This document shows positions 1 through 5,379 of a DNA stretch of 8,426 nucleotides, piece by piece. A model generated the notes under the pieces. The model was given only the letters and a program-made list of their open reading frames with translations. It made no database searches and was not told where the DNA came from. The translations under genes and the position numbers were made by a program. Position 1 is the stretch's first letter. Each line of letters starts with the position of its first letter. This DNA is from Myxococcales bacterium. GTDB lineage: Bacteria > Myxococcota > Polyangia > Polyangiales > Polyangiaceae. Where the stretch lies: the NCBI GenBank assembly GCA_020430865.1, contig JAGQIY010001138.1:1-8426 (forward strand), written 5' to 3'.

Positions 1-24
1 AGTAGGGACAAGGGTAGGTGGCGC

Positions 25-660
25 TCATGACTCCGACTCTCCCGAGCTCCGCTCGGGGAACGTCGAGTTGGGCGCCGAGTCCAGCGCGACTACGATGCGC
101 TGCGCCGCGTTGATCATCACGACCAGCACCGCCGCGAGGATCGCGAGCGCGAGCCCAAAGATGAGCTGATGGTAGCGCGGCACGCCCAACGCGGGGCGGA
201 GCGCCATCGTGTGCCAGAGCAAGACCCCGTAGCAGGCCAGCGCCCCCACGCCGGTGCAGGCGACCAAGCGCTGACTGAAGCGCGTCGCCGAGAGCGCCAG
301 CACGAGGAAGAACCCTACGAGCATCGGGCTCCGCGGTCCGTCGAGCACCGCCAGGACGGCGGTCATCAGCGCCAGGTCCACGCCGGTCGTGACATACTTC
401 AGCCAGATCGGGAAGTACCGCAGTCGCATGGTGGCGACCGTCAGCAGTGCCGCTCCGACCCAGGACCCCACCAGCGCCGTCACCATCGCGTGCAGGTCCC
501 TGCCCACCACCGCGGGCATGCCGAGCAGCGTCGACCCATGGTGGTTGACTATCTCGATCACGTAGAAGGCGAGCACGCCGACCACCCTCACCACGTTGGC
601 AAAAGATTCCCCGCGGAATTCTTGCTTGCGCTTCGCGATCTGCCAGCGACTGGGAGTCAT
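25..660 (-). CDS. six-helix integral membrane protein, stand-alone sensor-like module
   Basis: From the ATG at 660 the protein is 211 aa and ends at a TGA at 25-27. An in-frame GTG at 678 would add six residues. Neither start has a clear Shine-Dalgarno sequence; the ATG is preferred because a hairpin abuts the GTG. Numbered from the GTG, six hydrophobic segments lie near residues 28-45, 64-83, 94-113, 118-132, 137-155 and 171-191. They follow a basic N-terminus (RWQIAKRKQ) and precede a polar tail of about 25 residues. The middle segment, with FPIWLKYVTTGVDLAL, resembles the membrane halves found before kinase or cyclase domains in myxobacterial signalling proteins; this is family memory, not a search result. 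No output domain, catalytic motif or metal site is visible, and the frame closes with a normal stop. The function is unknown. It may sense membrane state or partner with a protein encoded beyond the left edge. Confidence 0.75.
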   Translation of the reverse strand: MTPSRWQIAKRKQEFRGESFANVVRVVGVLAFYVIEIVNHHGSTLLGMPAVVGRDLHAMVTALVGSWVGAALLTVATMRLRYFPIWLKYVTTGVDLALMTAVLAVLDGPRSPMLVGFFLVLALSATRFSQRLVACTGVGALACYGVLLWHTMALRPALGVPRYHQLIFGLALAILAAVLVVMINAAQRIVVALDSAPNSTFPERSSGESES

Positions 661-679
661 GCCTAGGGTCTCGGTCACC

Positions 680-697
680 GGCGCTGCGCGGAGCGCC
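680..697. other. 6-bp hairpin in the 5' leader of the membrane protein gene
   Basis: GGCGCT (680-685) and AGCGCC (692-697) are perfect inverted arms around a 6-nt loop. The hairpin ends one base before the alternative GTG start (678) and 19 bases before the ATG (660). It would cover the ribosome site of the GTG, which is one reason to prefer the ATG. It could modulate translation, but GC-rich hairpins of this size are common by chance. Confidence 0.3.
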
Positions 698-716
698 GCC
701 CCGTCGAGCCGCGACC

Positions 717-745
717 AGTGTAGCGCTCTGCTGCCCCGACGGAAA
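717..745 (-). promoter_or_regulatory. weak sigma-70-like promoter candidate for the membrane protein gene
   Basis: On the minus strand a TACACT hexamer (717-722) sits 17 bp from TTTCCG (740-745). The segment 741-763 just upstream is the most AT-rich stretch of the intergenic region. The -10 match is fair and the -35 match poor. The site lies 57 nt from the ATG at 660. This is a pattern match only. Confidence 0.2.
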
Positions 746-801
746 ATAGTCGAATATCCAGCCAGCTGGTAGGGCGCCGTCGGTCCCTTCGAGGGCCGGC
801 C

Positions 802-2295
802 TCAGGAAGCCAGGCGCGAGAGGCGCGGCGGCTGCCAGCCGCCGAACCGCTTCTCCAGCTCCAGGGCTGCGGCGATGGTCTGATGATCCTGCAGCGGCGC
901 CCCGATCACCTGGACCCCAAGCGGTAGCCCCTGGCGGTCCAGCCCGAGGGGCACCTGAGTCGCGGGCAGCTCGAGGACGTTGACGATCGCCAGATACGAC
1001 CACGGCATGTGGAGGCGCGTCGCCCAGCGCGCGGGTACGCGATGTGGGGGCGCGGTCACGGAGTACGAGGGATAGAGCAGGAGCCCATCTTCACCGAGCA
1101 GTGATTCCACCTCGCCGCGTAGCTGCATGCCGAGGTCCACCATCTTTCGAGCGAGGCGGGGCAGCTTGCGCGGTAGCGGATCGGTGAGCGCAAGCGCCGA
1201 GGCCATCCAGGTGTGTCGAGAGCGTCCGAGGGTCCATTTCAGCATTTCGAGCAGCGGGTTGATCGGCTGGCCATCGCCGAGCAGCGTCCCGAAGGGCACC
1301 TCCGTCGCCAGGCCCATCATCGCCGACCAGATGTCGAATTGTTTCCGTAGGGCAGGAATCTTGATCACGCGGAGCTCCATGCCGAGGCTCTGCAGGTGTT
1401 CCGCCGCGAGACTCTGTGCGCGCCGTAGCTCCGCGGAGACGGGCAAGTTGCCGCTGTCTTCGATGGAGAACAGCGGGCGTCCAGCGTACGCGACGTGAGC
1501 AGGGTCCCCCAGCGCATCGCTGGGCGCCCACTCGGGGTGCTCCGCGTCGGGACCCGCGATGAGCCTCAGGAGCGGCATCAGGTCCTCCGCGCGTCGGCAC
1601 ATGGGCCCCGTGCACAGGTAGCGCCGCATCGCGCCGTGCGCGTTCGGGTACTGACCGCTGTTGGGAACCAGACCCCCCGTCGGTTTGTGCCCGAAGATGC
1701 CGTTGAAGAACGCGGGTCCGCGGATCGAGCCTCCGACGTCGGAGCCGAGCCCGAACGGCGACGCACCGGAGGCGATCACCGCGCCCTCACCCCCCGAGCT
1801 CCCGCCGACGATGCGCCCGAGGTCGTAGGGGTTGTTGGTGCGTCCGTAGACGTTGTTCACCGACTCCATCCACATGCAGAGCTCGCTGGTGTTGGTGACT
1901 CCTAGCGGAATGGCTCCTGCCGCACGGATACGCTGCACCGCGGTAGCGTCCGTTTCGGCGACCACGCCTCGTCGCGCCACGAGGCCAGAGCTCTGGGGCA
2001 TCCCGCTGAACGCGAAGCACTCCTTGATGGTGCACGGGACACCATGGAACGCAGGCACCTCGGCGCCGCTCAGCAGCTCCTGATCCGCAGCGTCAGCCTC
2101 TCGTCGCGCCTCGTCGTAGCGCTTGCGCACGACCGCGTTGGTGTGGGGGTTGGTGCGCTCGATCTGTTCGATGTGGAGCTCTACGGCTTCACGCGAGGTC
2201 AACGCTCCGCTGCGGATGCGCGCGGCGAGCTCAGTGGCGGACGCCAGCCGGGGGTCGGTCATGAGACGCCGGAGATTGACCCGAGGCGGCGCCAT
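802..2295 (-). CDS. amidase-signature hydrolase, fatty acid amide hydrolase-like
   Basis: A complete amidase-signature enzyme of 497 aa from the ATG at 2295. A TTG at 2301 would add two residues, and neither start has a good ribosome site. These enzymes hydrolyse carboxamide bonds with a Ser-cisSer-Lys triad. All three residues are visible: Lys91 in CTIKECF, cis-Ser166 in the first Ser of GGSSGGEGA, and nucleophile Ser190 in GSDVGGSIRGP. The 75- and 24-residue spacings equal those of mammalian FAAH (K142, S217, S241). The family C-terminal part is present (TQVPLGLDRQGLPLGVQVIG), and the ending EKRFGGWQPP resembles FAAH2. GatA of the tRNA amidotransferase is unlikely: there is no GatB/C neighbour, and GGEGA is FAAH-type. 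No signal peptide is seen, so it is probably cytoplasmic or peripherally bound. The substrate is inferred; fatty amides, N-acyl amines or xenobiotic amides are possible. It starts about 60 bp after the lipoprotein gene on the same strand, so co-transcription is possible. Confidence 0.92.
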   Translation of the reverse strand: MAPPRVNLRRLMTDPRLASATELAARIRSGALTSREAVELHIEQIERTNPHTNAVVRKRYDEARREADAADQELLSGAEVPAFHGVPCTIKECFAFSGMPQSSGLVARRGVVAETDATAVQRIRAAGAIPLGVTNTSELCMWMESVNNVYGRTNNPYDLGRIVGGSSGGEGAVIASGASPFGLGSDVGGSIRGPAFFNGIFGHKPTGGLVPNSGQYPNAHGAMRRYLCTGPMCRRAEDLMPLLRLIAGPDAEHPEWAPSDALGDPAHVAYAGRPLFSIEDSGNLPVSAELRRAQSLAAEHLQSLGMELRVIKIPALRKQFDIWSAMMGLATEVPFGTLLGDGQPINPLLEMLKWTLGRSRHTWMASALALTDPLPRKLPRLARKMVDLGMQLRGEVESLLGEDGLLLYPSYSVTAPPHRVPARWATRLHMPWSYLAIVNVLELPATQVPLGLDRQGLPLGVQVIGAPLQDHQTIAAALELEKRFGGWQPPRLSRLAS

Positions 2296-2331
2296 GCTCA
2301 AGCCCAGTCGGCGCCAATGTCGTCGGATCGG

Positions 2332-2360
2332 TTGGGGGTGAGGGTGAGGCGCGATCTAGC
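2332..2360. repeat. REP-like GGGGGTGAGGG half-element overlapping the lipoprotein stop codon
   Basis: The plus strand reads TTGGGGGTGAGGGTGAGG, then GCGATCTAGC, which contains the TAG stop (as CTA, 2356-2358) of the lipoprotein gene. The first part resembles one outer arm of the REP family with TTGGGGTGAGGG ends. The same string occurs inverted at 6316-6330. The second part (GGTGAGGCGCGATCTAGC, 2343-2360) recurs with one base missing at 3758-3774. No complete palindrome is present, so this would be a remnant. Confidence 0.4.
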
Positions 2361-3486
2361 GTCGGGTCGCCTGCCAGAGATCGTGGGCGCTCGCGCCGCC
2401 ATCCTCCTGCCGCGCGAAGTAGAGCGTACACAGATCCTGAGACAGGCTGGGATCGGTGTCGTCCAGCTGGGCTTCGCTGATCGCGATGCGACGCGCCATC
2501 CCAGCCTGCTGGCCGTCGCTCTCCAAGCTCGTCCAGTACAGATCGCGCGGGCCGCTGTTGGCGGCCGCGCAGTTCGGGCGAGCCTCCTGGGCAGCGAACA
2601 GCAAGAGCTCGCCCTGAGGCGTCGTCCAGGGAGCGAGGTCCGGGCCGCTCGCGTGGCAGCCATCGGGCAAGACGAGGGGCACGTGATCGATGATGAAAGC
2701 GAATCCAGGTGAGCCCGTCACCAGGTGCAGACCCTCAGCTTGACCCGGGATCACGCGATCCGTCATCCACCAGACGCGGTTCTCGCTGACCGCCACGCTG
2801 AAATCCTTCGTCTCCGACGCGCCCACGACCTGGTTCAGCGCGCCCAAGGCGAACGTCGACGAACCGGTCCGCCCGTAGACCTTGCGGCCGCCGTTCTCGA
2901 ACTGGTCCCAGGCTGCGTCGAACTCCAGGCTCTCGGCTTTTATGCCGCGCGGAATATAGCCACTGGCGTCGCTGCGAAAGGGAGTCGCAGCGCCGGTGTA
3001 TGGGGGGGTGACGCTGACCACGTTGGGGATGCCGTTGCCATCACCACGACTCCACCAAAGCGTCTTGTCCGCGGCGAGTCGCGGGAAGCGATCGTCCACG
3101 CCTGCGACGCTCGGACCGTCGACGCGAGTCGGTGGGCCGAAGCGCAGGCCCTTGCTGGTGTTGCCGCAGCTGGTACAGCGTCCGCTGTCTGCGTCGCAGT
3201 ACTCGCCGGCGTCACAGCCGCTCGCCGTGCAGTCCGCTGCCCCGGCGCTGCCGCCACTACTGGCTCCGGCGCCTCCACCGTTGCCACCCGGAAACGTTCC
3301 TGCGCTTCCGCCGCTGCCCCCGACGCCTGAGCCGCCGGCGCCGCCAGCGCTCGAACTTCCCCCGGCTGCTCCACCGTTCCCTCCAGCACCTGCAGCCGCT
3401 CCGTCGCTGCTGCTGAACTCCGAGCCTCCACACGCAACGCACAGAGAAAGCGCCAGGGCGCCCCCAACCAAGTCAAGCCACCTCAT
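2356..3486 (-). CDS. lipoprotein with Gly-rich linker and PD40/WD40-like beta-propeller repeats
   Basis: The 376-aa product starts at the ATG at 3486, chosen for a GGAGGA ribosome site 11 nt upstream and an immediate lipoprotein signal. The frame is open further upstream to 3633, but that part looks non-coding. Residues 1-18 form a short signal peptide, with Cys19 in LCVACGG as the likely lipidation site. Residues 28-84 are almost only Gly, Ala and Ser, a flexible spacer off the membrane. Residues 86-107 hold six cysteines (DCTASGCDAGEYC...CTSC), a small disulphide knob. The rest, about 115-376, is beta-rich with PD40-like pieces: DDRFPRLAADKTLWWSR, PDLAPWTTPQGELLLFAAQ and DPSLSQDLCTLYFARQ, ending in DLWQATR. 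Such proteins are frequent in myxobacteria and usually unassigned. It probably sits on the cell surface or in the periplasm and binds a ligand or polymer. No catalytic motif is seen. It lies downstream of the sigma-factor operon on the same strand, but is separated by 291 bp containing a hairpin. Confidence 0.85.
   Translation of the reverse strand: MRWLDLVGGALALSLCVACGGSEFSSSDGAAAGAGGNGGAAGGSSSAGGAGGSGVGGSGGSAGTFPGGNGGGAGASSGGSAGAADCTASGCDAGEYCDADSGRCTSCGNTSKGLRFGPPTRVDGPSVAGVDDRFPRLAADKTLWWSRGDGNGIPNVVSVTPPYTGAATPFRSDASGYIPRGIKAESLEFDAAWDQFENGGRKVYGRTGSSTFALGALNQVVGASETKDFSVAVSENRVWWMTDRVIPGQAEGLHLVTGSPGFAFIIDHVPLVLPDGCHASGPDLAPWTTPQGELLLFAAQEARPNCAAANSGPRDLYWTSLESDGQQAGMARRIAISEAQLDDTDPSLSQDLCTLYFARQEDGGASAHDLWQATRR
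3235..3405 (-). repeat. low-complexity Gly/Ala/Ser-coding tract
   Basis: About 170 bp of GCC/GCT/TCC-like triplets on the plus strand encode residues 28-84 of the lipoprotein as imperfect GGSGG, GGAGG and GGNGG units. No exact DNA unit repeats in tandem, so it is a degenerate linker rather than a simple satellite. It could still change length by slippage. It also makes several frames open on both strands, which produces spurious reading frames here. Confidence 0.7.
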
Positions 3487-3497
3487 CCTGGTAAGCG

Positions 3498-3503
3498 TCC
3501 TCC
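3498..3503 (-). promoter_or_regulatory. ribosome binding site of the lipoprotein gene
   Basis: GGAGGA on the minus strand (TCCTCC on plus) lies 11 nt before the ATG at 3486. The spacing is a little long but usable. It decides the start in favour of the short form with an N-terminal lipoprotein signal over the upstream in-frame candidates. Confidence 0.6.
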
Positions 3504-3680
3504 GGGGAGGGGGCTCGCGCAAGTCACTCGTTGGCGGGCACACCGCGGCACGCGACGTGCAGCTCGGCGCTGTGCTTCGGCGTGTCATCACCCGCGAAAC
3601 GTAGGAGCTGCCTCCCATCGGGCAGTCGCGCACGAGGCGCTTTCCCTGTGGAGCCCCTTGCGTTGATACGGGGGAATAGA

Positions 3681-3696
3681 GTTGCCGCGGGGCAAC
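3681..3696 (-). terminator. stem-loop, possible terminator of the sigma-factor operon
   Basis: GTTGCC and GGCAAC form a perfect 6-bp stem with a 4-nt loop, about 80 bp after the stop of the second operon gene. On the transcribed minus strand the stem is followed by TCTATTCC, a poor U-tract. It could be a weak intrinsic terminator, or a processing or attenuation hairpin. Confidence 0.35.
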
Positions 3697-3757
3697 GTGC
3701 CAGGCGAGGTGCGCGTTGTCGTTCAGACCATCGTCGCCGCAGCTGGCTGGAGTCAGA

Positions 3758-3774
3758 GGTGAGGCGGATCTAGC
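3758..3774. repeat. second copy of the GGTGAGGCG(C)GATCTAGC motif, after the sigma operon
   Basis: GGTGAGGCGGATCTAGC here matches GGTGAGGCGCGATCTAGC at 2343-2360 with a single missing base. Both sit at the 3' end of a minus-strand gene: this copy begins 3 bp after the stop at 3778-3780, while the other contains its gene's stop codon. A shared 3'-end element or a mobile-repeat remnant would explain it. Confidence 0.4.
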
Positions 3775-3777
3775 AGG

Positions 3778-4521
3778 CTAGAGCGAGGCTCGCGCCGCCC
3801 AGCGCAGGGCCTTCTCTCTGACCGCTGCACTGGCGCCGGGCACGCTGGCCGCCGCGCGGGTCAGGCGCTTGGCGGCTGCACGGTCACCGCGGGAAAACGC
3901 CAGCTGCGCCTGTCCCAGCAGAGCCTTCGCTCGAGTGTCTGCGTCGCCACTGGCGGCCAGGCCCTCGAGCACTCGCTGGGCGCCGGGCGAGTCCCCGGCG
4001 GCCAGCGCCGACGACACCTGACTCCAGTCGGGGGGAGGTGGGGCCGCCTTCGACTCGCCAGGGCTCTGCACCGCCTTGGTCGTCGTGGCCGATCGCTTCG
4101 CAGTGGAAGCACCGCGGGAGCTCGGTCTTCCCCCGGCCTCGTCCTGGGAGTCGCCCGGAGAAGGTGGGTCTTCAGCGGTGCGGCCGACGTCCGGGGTGAC
4201 TTGCATCGGCTGCATCCAGCCTTGCGGCTGACCGAGCCCCGCAGAGCTGTTCGCGGCGACGATGGCCGAGTCTGCCGCGCTGGCGCGCAGTCCCTCCTGG
4301 GGACGCCCCGAGTCGTCGGCGGCGTGGTTCAGGACCGCCAGCACACCGGCACCCAGGAGCGCTCCTCCGCCCAGGAACTGAAGCAAGCGCCGCATGTGAT
4401 TCGCTGGGTTCGCGAGCTGGCTCTCGATGCGCGCCGCGCCGGCGCGGATCTCGTCAGGGCTAGGCTGGGCCGCGCGGTAGGCGTCCCTCGCCAGAGCGAT
4501 GCGGGCTCGATAGTCGCTCAT
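3778..4521 (-). CDS. single-pass membrane protein with TPR-like tail, putative anti-sigma partner
   Basis: The 247-aa product begins at an ATG overlapping the sigma-factor stop by ATGA, with GAGGAG 5 nt upstream. Translation of the two genes is therefore coupled. Residues 1-43 are polar and predicted cytoplasmic (SDYRARIALARDAYR...PDEIRAGAARIESQL). Residues 46-65 form one transmembrane helix (LLQFLGGGALLGAGVLAVL). Residues 68-165 are a Pro/Ser/Gly/Ala-rich linker. Residues 166-247 are helical and alanine-rich with a TPR-like rhythm (SALAAGDSPGAQRVLEGLAA, then LLGQAQLAFSRGDRAAAKRL). This is the topology of membrane anti-sigma factors: an N-terminal sigma-binding segment inside and a sensor outside. 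The zinc anti-sigma motif (HxxxCxxC) is absent; the protein contains no Cys at all. Direct binding to the sigma factor is inferred from gene order and topology. A structural or envelope-assembly role driven by the TPR part is the main alternative. Confidence 0.8.
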   Translation of the reverse strand: MSDYRARIALARDAYRAAQPSPDEIRAGAARIESQLANPANHMRRLLQFLGGGALLGAGVLAVLNHAADDSGRPQEGLRASAADSAIVAANSSAGLGQPQGWMQPMQVTPDVGRTAEDPPSPGDSQDEAGGRPSSRGASTAKRSATTTKAVQSPGESKAAPPPPDWSQVSSALAAGDSPGAQRVLEGLAASGDADTRAKALLGQAQLAFSRGDRAAAKRLTRAAASVPGASAAVREKALRWAARASL

Positions 4522-5126
4522 GGCTGCTCCTCGGTGTGCGGGTTGAACAGCGGATCTGCCGCCAACAACTCGGCGAGCTTCTTGCGGCCGTCACGCAACC
4601 TCGAGCGCACCGTGGCTTCCCCCGTGTCCGTGATCTGGGAGATCTCACGCACGCTGAGCTCTTCCAGATCGTGAAGCACGATCACGGCACGCTTGTTCGC
4701 CGGCAGTGCTTCCAGGTGGTGATACAGCCGCTTGGCTCGGCGTGCCTGGAGGACTCGAGTCTCCGTGCCTTCCCTGGGGCATTCCGGTTCCAGGCCATCC
4801 TCGGGGTCGTCGTAGGCGAAGCGGCGAGTCCAGCGCCGGTACCAGCGGTCGTGATCCTGGACCGTGCGATACGCGATGGAGTAGGTCCAGGTGGAGAAGG
4901 CCGAGCGACCCTCGAAGCTGGGGAGCGCCTTCAGCGCGCGCTCGGCGGCGGCCTGAACCAGGTCGTCCAGGTTGTTTCGGGGCCCCGCGAGGGAGCGCAC
5001 CTGCTTGTAGAGCATCGGTAGAAGGTCGTTGAGCGCCACCTCTCCAACCGCTGTCGCGACCGGGCGGATGCTCGCCTCGGCGCTGAGCGCCGCTGCATCG
5101 TCCAGGCTGAGTTCGGCGCTTTTCAT
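4518..5126 (-). CDS. ECF-type RNA polymerase sigma factor (sigma-70 family)
   Basis: From the ATG at 5126 the protein is 202 aa, the normal size for an ECF sigma factor. Region 2 spans about residues 28-98: LLPMLYKQVRSL, then NNLDDLVQAAAERALKAL for core binding, and FSTWTYSIAYRTVQDHDRW for -10 recognition. Region 4 spans about 134-189, with LPANKRAVIVLHDLEELSVREI and the helix-turn-helix ISQITDTGEATVRSRLRDGRKKL for -35 recognition. The linker is short with no region 3, as in ECF members. It would direct RNA polymerase to a small set of promoters in response to an envelope signal. No good ribosome site precedes this ATG. The frame stays open to 5513, but codons 5127-5381 have a mixed third-position composition unlike the gene, so the longer form is rejected. 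It is the first gene of a two-gene operon with the membrane protein, and faces a divergent exported protein, suggesting autoregulation and a shared control region. Confidence 0.9.
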   Translation of the reverse strand: MKSAELSLDDAAALSAEASIRPVATAVGEVALNDLLPMLYKQVRSLAGPRNNLDDLVQAAAERALKALPSFEGRSAFSTWTYSIAYRTVQDHDRWYRRWTRRFAYDDPEDGLEPECPREGTETRVLQARRAKRLYHHLEALPANKRAVIVLHDLEELSVREISQITDTGEATVRSRLRDGRKKLAELLAADPLFNPHTEEQP

Positions 5127-5379
5127 GTCCAGGGGGGATCCAGGTCCAGGTTGAGTACCCACTCTTGCGCTGGCCCGGAGTGGAGTCCAGTCGCCCGTCC
5201 CAGGGCGGTACGCATTCGGACTGGGTACTTGTGGGTCGTCCGAAGCGAGGAGAATGAGCGCCGAGAGCTGCAAATCAGTCTCGTCTGGCAGAAACACTGC
5301 CCAGGCTCTCAGTCGGGCGAGAACGCGTCCCAGGGCCTCGAGAACGCGATTTGTTTCGGAACTCACTCGGGATTTTGCC
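5127..5379. other. divergent control region between the sigma operon and the exported-protein gene
   Basis: This 253-bp region should hold both promoters. Visible elements are a 10-bp direct repeat with a 21-bp period (5318-5348), a 7-bp inverted pair AGTACCC (5154-5160) and GGGTACT (5223-5229), and several TCCAGG copies near the sigma start (5128, 5139 and 5145). A GGAAC string at 5358-5362 matches the usual ECF -35 core, but no good -10 follows at 16-17 bp and it is too close to the ATG at 5380. Frames are open on both strands here, but third-position composition is not gene-like. Confidence 0.5.
5318..5348. repeat. 10-bp direct repeat with 21-bp period, operator-like
   Basis: CGAGAACGCG occurs at 5318-5327 and again, identical, at 5339-5348. 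The start-to-start distance is 21 bp, two helical turns, so both copies face the same side of the DNA. They lie 32-62 bp upstream of the ATG of the exported-protein gene. This suits tandem binding of a regulator, but two short copies in GC-rich DNA can also arise by chance. Confidence 0.4.

Larger units (their letters stand above)
3487..3777. other. intergenic region between the sigma operon and the lipoprotein gene
   Basis: This 291-bp stretch has no convincing gene. Going leftward from the operon end it holds the GGTGAGGCGGATCTAGC motif (3758-3774), a perfect stem-loop (3681-3696) and then the leader of the lipoprotein gene with its ribosome site. A weaker inverted pair, CTGCC (3608-3612) and GGCAG (3621-3625), is also present. 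The lipoprotein promoter should lie between about 3500 and 3680, but no clear -35/-10 or ECF-type GGAAC...GTC pair stands out. An 80-codon plus-strand frame (3531-3773) has no ribosome site and a composition unlike its neighbours, so it is not called. Confidence 0.5.

Noticed and set aside
169..666. 165-codon plus-strand frame opposite the membrane protein
   Set aside because: His/Arg/Gln-rich chance product; the minus strand has six clear hydrophobic helices at the same place.
781..800. Imperfect hairpin just after the amidase stop as a terminator
   Set aside because: The stem has a bulge and mismatches and no T-tract follows on the minus strand; too weak to call.
2044..2712. 222-codon plus-strand frame antisense to the amidase and lipoprotein genes
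   Set aside because: A shadow frame: it crosses two well-supported genes on the other strand and shows no domain.
3531..3773. 80-codon plus-strand reading frame in the intergenic region
   Set aside because: No ribosome site, an Arg/Ala-rich composition typical of chance frames in GC-rich DNA, and overlap with the leader and hairpin elements.
5358..5362. GGAAC as an ECF-type -35 element of the exported-protein gene
   Set aside because: No suitable -10 at the right distance, and transcription would start at or after the first ATG.
5254..5379. 42-residue N-terminal extension of the exported protein
   Set aside because: It would bury the clear signal peptide behind a polar stretch. The GAGGAG near 5254 is only about one base from the ATG, too close to serve it.
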